Assembly (NCBI RefSeq): GCF_900102485.1
Contig: NZ_FNBX01000003.1
Location: 124,001 to 188,000, forward strand
DNA length: 64,000 nt
DNA from: Desulfovibrio legallii
GTDB taxonomy: Bacteria; Desulfobacterota; Desulfovibrionia; Desulfovibrionales; Desulfovibrionaceae
Reading direction: 5' to 3'
Position numbers and translations under genes: made by a program. Under the pieces are notes generated by a model, which searched no databases, was not told where the DNA came from, and saw nothing but the letters and a program-made list of their open reading frames with translations. Numbering within the stretch: position 1 is the first letter of the stretch; each line of letters starts with the position of its first letter. Positions 55,142 to 63,518 of the stretch are shown one piece after another.

Positions 55142-55354
55142 TCATTCCTTGTCCGCCATCCAGCGCCGCACCAACCGCACGGCCTGGTCCATATGCTGTT
55201 CCGTAATGCGGAAAAGCCGCATTTTCAGTTCCTCAATCCGCTGGTTGCTCTCTTTCTGCGCCAGGCGCAGCGCCCGCAACTGCGTGAGCGAGGGGACCGA
55301 TCCGCCGCCGCCGGAGGGCAGGCGCGCCGGTTTCTGCTGTTTAGGCTGCTGCAT
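55142..55354 (-). CDS. Small protein mimicking the FliG-binding tail of FliF
   Basis: 70 residues, start overlapping the end of fliF by 14 bases. The N-terminal 25 residues are Pro/Gly/Ser-rich. Residues 39-66 (IEELKMRLFRITEQHMDQAVRLVRRWM) match the C-terminal FliF segment (IEALKAHIFTLSDNHMEQVVTLVRGWM) at 14 of 27 positions with mostly conservative changes. That FliF tail is the part that binds FliG, and fliG is the next gene. It probably arose by duplication of the fliF 3' end and may compete for or adjust the FliF-FliG joint. Confidence 0.75.
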   Translation of the reverse strand: MQQPKQQKPARLPSGGGGSVPSLTQLRALRLAQKESNQRIEELKMRLFRITEQHMDQAVRLVRRWMADKE

Positions 55355-56978
55355 CGTTTTTCATCCAGCCGCGCACCAAGGTCACCACCTGTTCCATATG
55401 ATTGTCGGAAAGGGTGAAGATGTGCGCCTTGAGGGCTTCTATATCTTTGTAAATGATCTCGTCCTCGTCCTCTTGCTCCGGGGCCTCGTCGTCGGTCTTG
55501 GCCTTTTCTTCCAGGGCCTCATACAGGGCGAGCTGTTCCTCGGCGGCAGGCAGGCCTTCCAGCCCTTCCACCATCTCGCCGGCCTCCACCTTGGGCCGGA
55601 TGAGCGCCAGCACCACCGGCCGCACAATGAGCATCAGGAAGAGGAAGGCCAGCAGGGCCTTCAGCAGGGGCTTGCCCAAGCGCTCCGCGTAGTCAGCCAG
55701 CATGTCGGCGAAATTGGGATCCTTGGGCGGCTCCGAATCCGCAAAGGGGGCGGAGCTTACTTCCAGGGAGTCGCCGCGCGCCGTGTCCAGGCCCACGGCG
55801 TTGGACACAAGCTGCCGCACGCGCTCCACTTCTTCGGGCTTGCGCGGCACAAAGGTCCAGGCGCCGTTAGTCTTTTCATACGTCCCATCGAGCAGAACCG
55901 CAACCGTCAGGCGGCGCACGTCGCCCACATTGGCCACGATCTGCTGCTCTTCCTTATTGATTTCATAGTTGGTGGTGCGGGTTTCGCGGCTGCCGTTCTG
56001 GTCGGACACGGAACCCGTGATGCCGTCGCCGCGGAAGTTGACGTCCGGGGAGCCGGCCTCAAGATTGGCGCGGCCCTGCTGGCTTTCTTCGCTGCGCTGC
56101 TCGCTGCGGACCACGGTTTTTTCGGGGTCGAAAAGCTCGCGGCGGATGGTTTTCTGGCTGAAGTCCAGCTCAGCATTGACCTTGGCGATAACCCGGCCGG
56201 GGCCGAAAATGGGCTGGAGCATTTCTTCAATGCGACGCTCCAGGTTACGCTGCATGTGGTTGCGGTATTCCATCTGGGTGGTGCTCATGCCGGCCAGGCT
56301 GTCTTCCTCCGGCTGATAGAGCACCTTGCCGCCGTTGTCCGTGATGGAGAGGTGGGCTTTGTCCAGCCCCTCCACGGCCATGAGCATCATATTGACGATG
56401 GCGTTGATTTCCTTCTGATCCGGCTTGGCGCTGGGGCGTTTGAGCTTGAGCACCACCGAGGCTGAAGGGGATTGCCGCTCCTCCACAAAAAGGCTGCGCC
56501 GCGGGATGACCAGGTGCACGCGCGCGCTCTCCACGCTGGGGAATTCGCTGATGGTGCGGGCAAGCTCGCCCTGCAGGGCGCGGGTATAGTTGACCTTCTG
56601 AACAAAGTCCGTCTGACCCACTTTGATTTTATCAAAGATCTCAAAACCGATGCCCTGCCCCACCAGGCCGCCTTCCCCGGCGATCTTGATGCGCTGGTCG
56701 TAGACGGTCTCCTTGGGCACCAAAATGGTGCCGCCGTTGTCCGCAATCTGGTAGGGAATTTTTTCGGCCTGCAGGGCCTTGAGCACCACGCCCGCGTCTT
56801 CCGGCCCCAGATTGGAATAAAGCACGCGGAAGTCGGGGCGGCTCAGCCAGACCGAAAGCCCCAGCGCGCCGGCCATGAGGGCCGTTGCGCCGCCCAGAAG
56901 GGCCACGCGCTGCCAACGGCTCATATGGGTCCAGAAATTCTTGAAGGAAGCCAGTAGTTGGGTGAGAAATGCCGGCAT
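55341..56978 (-). CDS. fliF: Flagellar MS-ring protein FliF
   Basis: 545 residues from ATG 56978 (AGGAGCGG upstream). It forms the MS ring. Membrane segments flank a YscJ/FliF periplasmic region (LYSNLGPEDAGVVLKALQAEKIPYQI, ALQGELARTISEFPSVESARVHLVIP). The C-terminal membrane helix (LLKALLAFLFLMLIVRPVVLALI) is followed by the acidic FliG-binding tail. A 14-base overlap joins it to the small FliF-tail protein. Confidence 0.96.
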   Translation of the reverse strand: MPAFLTQLLASFKNFWTHMSRWQRVALLGGATALMAGALGLSVWLSRPDFRVLYSNLGPEDAGVVLKALQAEKIPYQIADNGGTILVPKETVYDQRIKIAGEGGLVGQGIGFEIFDKIKVGQTDFVQKVNYTRALQGELARTISEFPSVESARVHLVIPRRSLFVEERQSPSASVVLKLKRPSAKPDQKEINAIVNMMLMAVEGLDKAHLSITDNGGKVLYQPEEDSLAGMSTTQMEYRNHMQRNLERRIEEMLQPIFGPGRVIAKVNAELDFSQKTIRRELFDPEKTVVRSEQRSEESQQGRANLEAGSPDVNFRGDGITGSVSDQNGSRETRTTNYEINKEEQQIVANVGDVRRLTVAVLLDGTYEKTNGAWTFVPRKPEEVERVRQLVSNAVGLDTARGDSLEVSSAPFADSEPPKDPNFADMLADYAERLGKPLLKALLAFLFLMLIVRPVVLALIRPKVEAGEMVEGLEGLPAAEEQLALYEALEEKAKTDDEAPEQEDEDEIIYKDIEALKAHIFTLSDNHMEQVVTLVRGWMKNDAAA

Positions 56979-57214
56979 GGTCCGCTCCTGCGCAAGCATG
57001 GCGCTGATTTTTCGACACCGGGGCGTGTCCGGCAATCAATTAGCAAGCATTGTGCCAAACACTGTGGATATGCTGCAAATCCCCAGCTTTCGGGCCGCCA
57101 CAAGCAAATCAATTCCCCAGCCCGCCGCCCCCGCCCAGGCCCCCGCGGACGGCAAAAAGGCGACGCCCCGGAGGATGGGAACGCCGCCCTTTGCGCGTGT
57201 GAAGAAATCCGGCC

Positions 57215-57661
57215 TCAGAACTGCATTTTGGAAAGCTCTTTGTAGGCCTCCAGCACCTTGCCGCGCACGGCCGTGGTGAGCTTCATGGCCAGGCTGGACT
57301 TCTGCATGGCGATCATGAGCTCGTGCACGTTTTGGTTGCGGCCTGAGGCAAAATCCACAATGGCCTGGTCCTTGGCCTGTTGCAGCTCGTTGACGCGGTT
57401 CAGAGACTGCGTGGCCGTATCCGTAAAGCTGCTGGCCTGGGTTGCCGGCGTGTGCGCCTGGGTGGGATAAGCCATAAAGTCGGCCTGCGCGCCAAAGGTT
57501 TCCCCTTTGTCCACGCTGTCGCGCAGGAGGCTCTGGTCCAGGGTTTTGGCAAACAGGGTCTCGCCGCTTGCGGGCGCGCCCTGCTGCAGCGAACTCTGCA
57601 CCTGGGTAAAATGCCGCAGGGCGTCGCTGTACGCCCGCATGCCCACTGTCTGGATGCTCAT
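57215..57661 (-). CDS. fliE: Flagellar hook-basal body protein FliE
   Basis: 148 residues. The C-terminal FliE core is clear (VNELQQAKDQAIVDFASGRNQNVHELMIAMQKSSLAMKLTTAVRGKVLEAYKEL). It links the MS ring and rod. A somewhat longer N-terminus than usual precedes it. The 236-base gap to fliF holds no gene. Confidence 0.93.
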   Translation of the reverse strand: MSIQTVGMRAYSDALRHFTQVQSSLQQGAPASGETLFAKTLDQSLLRDSVDKGETFGAQADFMAYPTQAHTPATQASSFTDTATQSLNRVNELQQAKDQAIVDFASGRNQNVHELMIAMQKSSLAMKLTTAVRGKVLEAYKELSKMQF

Positions 57662-57697
57662 ATCTGCTCTCCCTGTCCCTGGCGGCGGCCTGCCGCG

Positions 57698-58135
57698 TTA
57701 CTTGCCTATTTCCAGCGCCTTGACGTACATGCCCTTGAGGGCCTCGGCCGTGGTGACGTTGGCCTCGTAGTTGCGCTGGGCCGTCATAAGATTGGCCATC
57801 TCCTCCACCACGTTGATGTCCGGGTAGGAGACGTAGCCTTCGGCGTCGGCGTCCGGGTGCCCCGGCTCGTAAACGCGCTTAAGGGGCCGGTTGTCGATGG
57901 TCACGGCCATAACGCGCACGCCTTTGACCTCCCGGTCCAGGGCCGAACGCATGTGGATGGAAAAGGGGTCGTCCACATCGGCAGTCTGCTGCAGCACGCT
58001 GCGCCGCCGGTAGGGCCCGCCCTGGGGCGTGCGGGTGGTCTTGGCGTTGGCCAGGTTCATGGAGATGGTATTGATGCGCGTGCGGTCCGCCGCAAGGCCC
58101 GAAGCGCTGATGTCAAATGCAGTCAAAAAATCCAT
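57698..58135 (-). CDS. flgC: Flagellar proximal rod protein FlgC
   Basis: 145 residues. The N-terminal rod signature (FDISASGLAADRTRINTISMNLANAKTTR) and C-terminal MTAQRNYEANVTTAEALKGMYVKALEIGK are intact. RBS GGGAGG. Between flgB and fliE as in the standard flgBC-fliE order. Confidence 0.96.
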   Translation of the reverse strand: MDFLTAFDISASGLAADRTRINTISMNLANAKTTRTPQGGPYRRRSVLQQTADVDDPFSIHMRSALDREVKGVRVMAVTIDNRPLKRVYEPGHPDADAEGYVSYPDINVVEEMANLMTAQRNYEANVTTAEALKGMYVKALEIGK

Positions 58136-58159
58136 GACAAACCTCCCGCAGGCGCAACG

Positions 58160-58573
58160 CTACACCTGCTTGCCGTCCTGAATGACGGTGCTGATCCCTT
58201 CAAACGTCTTGGCCATGATTTGGGTCAGGGCCGTGTACTGAAGCTGGTTTTTGGCGTGGCGGGCCATTTCTTTGTCAATATTGACCCTGTCCTCGCCGTG
58301 GATGACGCGGGGCTTAAGCTCCTTGTCCCACTCCGGGCCGAAGGTATTGGGGTCAAAGGCCGTGGGCATGTGCGCCTTGCTGGTGAGGCTCAGCTTGCCC
58401 TCGGCGTCCAGCCCCAGAGCCGCCTGCAGCTCCTTTTCAAAGGTCAGCTCGCGCGGCCTGTAGCGCGGCGTCTCTACGTTGGCGATGTTGCCGGCAATGA
58501 TGTTCTGCCGCTGGAGCTGCATGTCCATGACTTTGCCCACCAGGTTCGTGGGCATGGAAAACAGGCTTTTCAT
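58160..58573 (-). CDS. flgB: Flagellar proximal rod protein FlgB
   Basis: 137 residues from ATG 58573 with GGAGGAAG upstream; the longer frame has no site. The QRQNIIAGNIANVETPRYRPRELTFEKEL signature and C-terminal LQYTALTQIMAKTFEGISTVI are typical of FlgB. It is the first gene of the flagellar operon that follows the sigma-54 promoter. Confidence 0.94.
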   Translation of the reverse strand: MKSLFSMPTNLVGKVMDMQLQRQNIIAGNIANVETPRYRPRELTFEKELQAALGLDAEGKLSLTSKAHMPTAFDPNTFGPEWDKELKPRVIHGEDRVNIDKEMARHAKNQLQYTALTQIMAKTFEGISTVIQDGKQV

Positions 58574-58640
58574 ACTTCCTCCCGCTTTCTCCGGAGCAAC
58601 GGCGGATGCGCCCAATGCGGAGAAGGCTTGCCGCTCTGAA

Positions 58641-58656
58641 AGCAAAGCCCGTGCCG
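58641..58656 (-). promoter_or_regulatory. Sigma-54 promoter upstream of flgB
   Basis: On the minus strand CGGCACGGGCTTTGCT matches the -24/-12 consensus (GG and GC 12 bases apart). It is 68 bases before the flgB start in the divergent gap with the siroheme gene (58574-58817). Confidence 0.7.
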
Positions 58657-58817
58657 AAAATATTTTTTCAAACTATTTTCACATGATAATGATAAAAATC
58701 AGCGGCAATCCGGGGCCAGGCCCGCCCGCTGTCAGCTTCCTGACGGGCTGCCTCTTTGCAAACGGAGCGCCATGCGCTACCCTTATAACCGTCCCTCTTC
58801 GCCAACCCAGAGCCGCC

Positions 58818-59501
58818 ATGACGCACGATCTGCTCTACCCCGTTTTTCTCTCCCTTGCGGGCTGCCGCTGCCTAGTGGCAGGGCTGGGCAATGTGGGGCA
58901 ACGCAAGCTGGCGGGCCTGCTGGCCTGCGGCCCGGCCGCCGTTCTGGCCCTGGATACGGCCCCGCCCCCGGCGGCGGCCGCGCCCCTGCTTAACGACGCG
59001 CGGGTGCGCTTTGCCCGGCGCGCCTGTACGGCTGAAGACATTGCGGGGTGCGCCCTGGTTTTTGCCGCCACGGGCGACGTAGCGGAAAACCGCCGGGTGG
59101 CCGCCCTGTGCCGCCGGGCGGGCGTGCTCTGCAACTGCGCGAGCGCGCCGGAAGAAGGTGGTTTTCAGGTGCCTTCCGTGGCCCGCCGCCCGCCCCTGGC
59201 CGCGGCTCTTTCCACGGGCGGGGCCAGCCCGGCCCTGGCCCGGCGCTGGAAGGGCGAACTGGAAGCATGGCTGGCCCCCCGCGCCCGCATGGCTGCCCTC
59301 ATGGCCCGGCTGCGGCCCCTGGTCCTTGCCTTGGGCCAGGAGACAGGGCAGAATACTTTGTTGTTCCGAAAGCTGGCGGCCTCGCCTTTGCAGATCTGGC
59401 TGGAACGGGACGAAACGGACCGTTGCCGCCAATGGCTGCTGGCCGAGCTGCCGCCGGCCCTGCACGCGCATCTAGCGGAGTTGTTGCATGATCTCCCCTG
59501 A
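58818..59501 (+). CDS. Precorrin-2 dehydrogenase/siroheme ferrochelatase-like protein
   Basis: 227 residues from ATG 58818. The NAD-binding fold (LVAGLGNVGQRKLAGLL) and the FQVPSVARRPPLAAALSTGGASPALARR segment match the Met8/CysG-N family, which oxidises precorrin-2 to sirohydrochlorin and may insert iron for siroheme. There is no methyltransferase domain. It is followed with overlap by a CcsA-like gene and then hemA. Siroheme is needed by sulfite reductase. Confidence 0.9.
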   Translation: MTHDLLYPVFLSLAGCRCLVAGLGNVGQRKLAGLLACGPAAVLALDTAPPPAAAAPLLNDARVRFARRACTAEDIAGCALVFAATGDVAENRRVAALCRRAGVLCNCASAPEEGGFQVPSVARRPPLAAALSTGGASPALARRWKGELEAWLAPRARMAALMARLRPLVLALGQETGQNTLLFRKLAASPLQIWLERDETDRCRQWLLAELPPALHAHLAELLHDLP

Positions 59502-60315
59502 AGTTTCCACCGGCATTACCCTGCTGCTTTACGGCCTGGCCAGCACGGCGGGCATTGCCGGCATGCTGGCGCGCAGCCCTTTGTGGCGGCGCATGGGCTG
59601 CTGGCTGGCCGTAGCCGGTTTTGTCTGCCAGACCCTCATCCTGGGGCTGGGCTTTCACCGCGCCCTGCCCGGCGGCCTGAGCCTGGGGGCTTACCTGCAG
59701 CTCATGGCCTGGTTTGTGGCGCTTTGCGGCATTGCGGCCTGGGGCAAGCTCCGGCAGGAAGTACCCCTGGTCTTTGCCGCGCCCCTGGCGCTCATGCTTT
59801 TTGCCATGTCCGCCCCTTATCTAGGGGCCGTGGTGCCCGTGCCGCCCTCTCTCAAGGCCCCCTTTTACGCCTTGCACATCGGCGCGCTCTTTCTGAGCCT
59901 GGCCCTGCTGGCCCTGGCCTTTGCCGCCGGGGCGCTGTTTCTGTTTATGGAGGGCCGCATCAAAAGCAAGCAGTCGGTCAAGGGCTTCTGGCAGGATATG
60001 CCGGCCCTCTCTATGCTGGACCGGATCAACGCGCTGACCGTGCTGACGGCCTTCCCGCTCTACACTCTGGGCATCGTTTCCGGCCTGGTCTGGGCCAAGC
60101 CCGTGTTCGGCGGCGTGGTGACCGGCGACCCCAAGGAAGTTGTCAGCATCGTCATCTGGGCGCTGCTTTCCGTGCTTTTCAACAACCGCGTCACCAAGGG
60201 CTGGCGGGGCCGCAAACCGGCGCAACTGGCAGTGTTCATCTTCATCCTCTGTCTCTTTTCCATCGTGGTGGTCAACACCTTCATGGAAACGCACCACGCC
60301 TTCATCCGGCGCTGA
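59488..60315 (+). CDS. CcsA/HemX-like cytochrome c assembly membrane protein
   Basis: 275 residues with about eight membrane helices and conserved His and Trp positions (LQLMAWFVALCGIAAW, FYALHIGALFLSLALLALAFAAG, ETHHAF). The family acts in haem handling or cytochrome c assembly; the adjacent hemA makes a HemX-type role plausible. It overlaps the upstream gene by 14 bases. Confidence 0.85.
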   Translation: MISPEVSTGITLLLYGLASTAGIAGMLARSPLWRRMGCWLAVAGFVCQTLILGLGFHRALPGGLSLGAYLQLMAWFVALCGIAAWGKLRQEVPLVFAAPLALMLFAMSAPYLGAVVPVPPSLKAPFYALHIGALFLSLALLALAFAAGALFLFMEGRIKSKQSVKGFWQDMPALSMLDRINALTVLTAFPLYTLGIVSGLVWAKPVFGGVVTGDPKEVVSIVIWALLSVLFNNRVTKGWRGRKPAQLAVFIFILCLFSIVVVNTFMETHHAFIRR

Positions 60316-60328
60316 TTGAGCAATAGCT

Positions 60329-61621
60329 ATGGACTGCGACATCTTTCTTGTGGGCCTGAACCACCGCACCGCCGGCGTGGACGTGCGGGAACGCTTCGCC
60401 CTGGTCAACCACTGCGACCCGGAGCATTGGGCCCTGCCCTGTACGGGCGCAGTGAACGAAAGCGTGATCCTCTCCACCTGTAACCGGGTGGAACTGCTCG
60501 CCGCGGGTTCGGGCGACGTGCCGGGCCAGATGCTGGACTGCTGGGCCAAGGCGCGCGGGGCCAAGGTGGACGAGCTCTCCCCCTACGTCTATGTGCACAA
60601 AAATCTGGAGGCCGTGCGCCACCTGTTTTCCGTGGCCTCCAGCCTGGATTCCATGGTGCTGGGCGAGCCGCAGATTCTGGGGCAGCTCAAGACGGCCTAC
60701 CGCAAGGCCGTGCAAAGCCACGCCACGGGCGTCATCCTCAACCGCTTGCTGCACAAGGCTTTTTCCGTGGCCAAGCGGGTGCGCACCGAAACGGCCGTGG
60801 CTTCCAGCGCCGTTTCCATCAGCTACGCCGCCGTGGAGCTGGCCAAACGCATTTTTGGCGACATGCGCGGCCACAAGGCCCTGCTGGTGGGCGCGGGCGA
60901 AATGGCCGAGCTGGCCGCCATGCACCTTTTGCAGGCGGGCATTGACGAAATCCTGGTGGCCAACCGCACCCTGGCCCGCGGCGAAGAGCTGGCCCGGCAG
61001 TTTCAGGGCCGCGCCGTCCCTTTTGCACAGCTGGCCGAACAGCTCACCAGCGTGGACATCATCATCACCTCCACGGGTTCGCAGGAACCCGTCATCCGCG
61101 CGCGCGACATCCGGGCCGTACTCAAGGCCCGCAAAAACCGGCCCATGTTCTTCATCGACATTGCCGTGCCCCGCGATATTGACCCGGACGTCAACGGCCT
61201 CGACAACGTCTACCTCTACGACATCGACGACCTTAGAGAAGTTGTTGAAGAAAACCTGGCCTCCCGCCGGGACGAAGCCGCCAAGGCGGCGGAAATCGTC
61301 AATGAAGAGGTGTTGGCTTTTTCCCACTGGCTGTCCTCCCTGGACGTGCAGCCCACCATCGTGGCGCTCATTGAGCGCGGCGAAAGCATGGCCCGGGAGG
61401 AACTGGCCAAGACCCTCAAACGCCTGGGCCCCGTGGACGTCCCCACCCGCGAGGCCCTGGAGGCCCTGGTGGGCTCCCTGGTGCGCAAAATGAACCATGA
61501 CCCCATCATGTTTCTGAAAAACGGGGGCATGGCTCAGGAAGGCAACGGCCAGCGCATCAGCCTCACGCGCCGCATCTTCGGCCTGGACAAAACGGGCTGT
61601 AAGTATACGGAGGAACACTGA
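60329..61621 (+). CDS. hemA: Glutamyl-tRNA reductase HemA
   Basis: 430 residues. First enzyme of tetrapyrrole synthesis from Glu-tRNA. The catalytic Cys51 lies in LSTCNRVELLA. The NADPH domain (VGAGEMAELAAMHLL), the LGEPQILGQLK motif and the C-terminal dimerisation helix are present. It overlaps the next gene start by one base. Confidence 0.97.
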   Translation: MDCDIFLVGLNHRTAGVDVRERFALVNHCDPEHWALPCTGAVNESVILSTCNRVELLAAGSGDVPGQMLDCWAKARGAKVDELSPYVYVHKNLEAVRHLFSVASSLDSMVLGEPQILGQLKTAYRKAVQSHATGVILNRLLHKAFSVAKRVRTETAVASSAVSISYAAVELAKRIFGDMRGHKALLVGAGEMAELAAMHLLQAGIDEILVANRTLARGEELARQFQGRAVPFAQLAEQLTSVDIIITSTGSQEPVIRARDIRAVLKARKNRPMFFIDIAVPRDIDPDVNGLDNVYLYDIDDLREVVEENLASRRDEAAKAAEIVNEEVLAFSHWLSSLDVQPTIVALIERGESMAREELAKTLKRLGPVDVPTREALEALVGSLVRKMNHDPIMFLKNGGMAQEGNGQRISLTRRIFGLDKTGCKYTEEH

Positions 61622-61956
61622 TGCGCTGGTACGTCGTGGACGACCTGACGGAAAAGGAAACGGCCCGCCTGCAATCCCTGCTCACCCAAATGGGACTGGC
61701 CGCGGGCATGGACGGCCTCTACTGGCTGCCCCCGCCAGCCGAACTGCTCTCGCCCCTGCAGCGGGAGCACGCCGCGGACTGCGGCCCCCACGTCATGGGC
61801 CTGGAGGTGGAAAAAACCTCTCTGCGCCTGGAGCTGCTGGTGCGCGCGCGGGGGCGGCTGCGCTGCGACTGTGTGCACTACGCAAGCCCGGCCCTGCGCG
61901 AACACATGATCACCTGGCTGGAGCGCCTGCTCAATGACGCCGCCAGCGACGCCTGA
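61621..61956 (+). CDS. Hypothetical protein after hemA
   Basis: 111 residues overlapping the hemA stop by one base. Helical with a beta core (MRWYVVDDLTEKETARLQSLLTQMGL, LRLELLVRARGRLRCDCVHYASPAL). No motif or membrane helix. Location suggests a role linked to tetrapyrrole synthesis, but function is unknown. Confidence 0.75.
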   Translation: MRWYVVDDLTEKETARLQSLLTQMGLAAGMDGLYWLPPPAELLSPLQREHAADCGPHVMGLEVEKTSLRLELLVRARGRLRCDCVHYASPALREHMITWLERLLNDAASDA

Positions 61957-62061
61957 ACTCAGCGGCCGCTTCCCCGCAAGCCCCGTAGCCCTCACGGCGT
62001 CCGCAGGCCGCGGCCCGCACAGCTGCCCTTTCCGGCCCGCGTCTTTCCGTCGGAAAAAACC

Positions 62062-63219
62062 ATGACACCCCGGCCCTTTGCCCTCCAGGCCCTGCCCCCG
62101 GCCGCCGCCCGCCTCTGCCTGAAGGTGGAGCGCTTCTGCCGCCGAGACCTGGCCCTGCCGCAGGGGGCATCCCTCCTGCTGGGGCTCTCCGGCGGAGCGG
62201 ATTCCTCGGCTCTGGCCGTCATCCTGCACGCCCTGGCCCCACGCCTTGGGCTACAGCTCCACGCCTTGAGCATTGACCACGGCCTGCGCCCGGAATCCGC
62301 CGCCGACGCCGCGCACGCCCAAAGCCTGGGCCAAAGCCTGGGCCTGCCTTGCCGTATCCTCCAGGCGGACGTGCGGGGGCTGGCCGCACGGGAAGGGCGC
62401 GGCCTGGAGGAGGCGGCCCGTTGCCTGCGCTATGCCCTGCTGGAGGCGGAACGCCAGGCCTGCAGAGCGGATTTTATCGTCCTGGGGCACCACGCCGGCG
62501 ACCTGAGCGAGGACGTGCTGCTGCGCCTGCTGCGGGGCGCGGGCTGGCCCGCCCTGGGTGGCATGCCCGCCCGCGACGACGCCCGCCGCCTGCTCCGCCC
62601 CCTTCTGCACACGGAGCCCGCCGCCCTGCGCGCCCTGCTGCGCCACTGCGGCCTGACCTGGCGCGAAGACGCCAGCAACCAGGACGCGCGCTTTCGCCGC
62701 AACCGCCTGCGGCACGCCGTTCTGCCCTTGCTGCGGGCGGAAAATCCTTCCCTGGACCGCAGCCTGTGCGACCTCTGGCAGTTGGCGCGGCAGGACGAAG
62801 ACTACTGGCGCCAAGCAACCGACGCGGCCCTGGCCGCCCACCCCTGGGAAGAAAGTGCGGACGCCGCGGGCCGCAGCCTCTACCTGCCCCCGGCTCTGCT
62901 GCGCACCCTGCACCCGGCGGCGCGCCTGCGGCTCTACCTGCGGGCCGTGCGGCAGCTCTGCGGCCGGGGCGCAACGGCTGCAGAGCGACGCGGCCCCGCT
63001 GCCCCAGCCGCCGGACATCAGGCCCAGGACGGCGATCCGGCCGAGCCCCTCGCAGCCCCCGGCGCGCAGGCCAGGGCCCGCACCCTGCTGGCCCTGGACG
63101 CAGCTCTGACTCAGGGCCGGGGGCAAACCTGCTTTCAGCTGCCCGGCGGGATCACCGCCCATATCCTCAAAGGCGGCGTGCGCTTCAGCGTGCGGACCGC
63201 GGCCCTGCCGCGTTGCTGA
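62062..63219 (+). CDS. tilS: tRNA(Ile)-lysidine synthase TilS
   Basis: 385 residues. The PP-loop LSGGADSSALAV is near residue 40, with SIDHGLRPES and LGHHAGDLSEDVLLRLLRG. The central TilS domain is followed by a short variable C-terminus. It modifies the CAU anticodon of tRNA-Ile2. A 105-base gap upstream has no gene. Confidence 0.94.
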   Translation: MTPRPFALQALPPAAARLCLKVERFCRRDLALPQGASLLLGLSGGADSSALAVILHALAPRLGLQLHALSIDHGLRPESAADAAHAQSLGQSLGLPCRILQADVRGLAAREGRGLEEAARCLRYALLEAERQACRADFIVLGHHAGDLSEDVLLRLLRGAGWPALGGMPARDDARRLLRPLLHTEPAALRALLRHCGLTWREDASNQDARFRRNRLRHAVLPLLRAENPSLDRSLCDLWQLARQDEDYWRQATDAALAAHPWEESADAAGRSLYLPPALLRTLHPAARLRLYLRAVRQLCGRGATAAERRGPAAPAAGHQAQDGDPAEPLAAPGAQARARTLLALDAALTQGRGQTCFQLPGGITAHILKGGVRFSVRTAALPRC

Positions 63220-63416
63220 AAACGGCGCGACCCCTTCCTGCCGAACGACCTGGCCTCCCTGTTGCACGGCGCCGCGGATGCCCGTTGCCGCCAGCCTCTG
63301 TCGGCCGTATTTTCACACCCTATTGCCTTCTGCATGCCACAATGCCGCAGCCGATGCAGCGTTTGTAACACGTTTTTTGCCCGCAAGGGCGCCGACGGCT
63401 TGCCAGAGCCGCCCCA

Positions 63417-63445
63417 TTGTGTTACTTTTCTAAAAAAAATAATAC
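63417..63445 (+). promoter_or_regulatory. Sigma-70 promoter upstream of the FmdE-family gene
   Basis: TTGTGT (63417-63422), a 17-base spacer and TAATAC (63440-63445), in an AT-rich patch. The gene starts 74 bases later. GTGTTAC here and GTAACAC at 63365 form a spaced inverted pair that could bind a regulator. Confidence 0.5.
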
Positions 63446-63518
63446 CAAGTCCGTCAGTTATGCCGCCCGCAGCACCGCGACGCCGCACGGCTGGCGACGG
63501 GCGCAAAAAGGAACTCGC

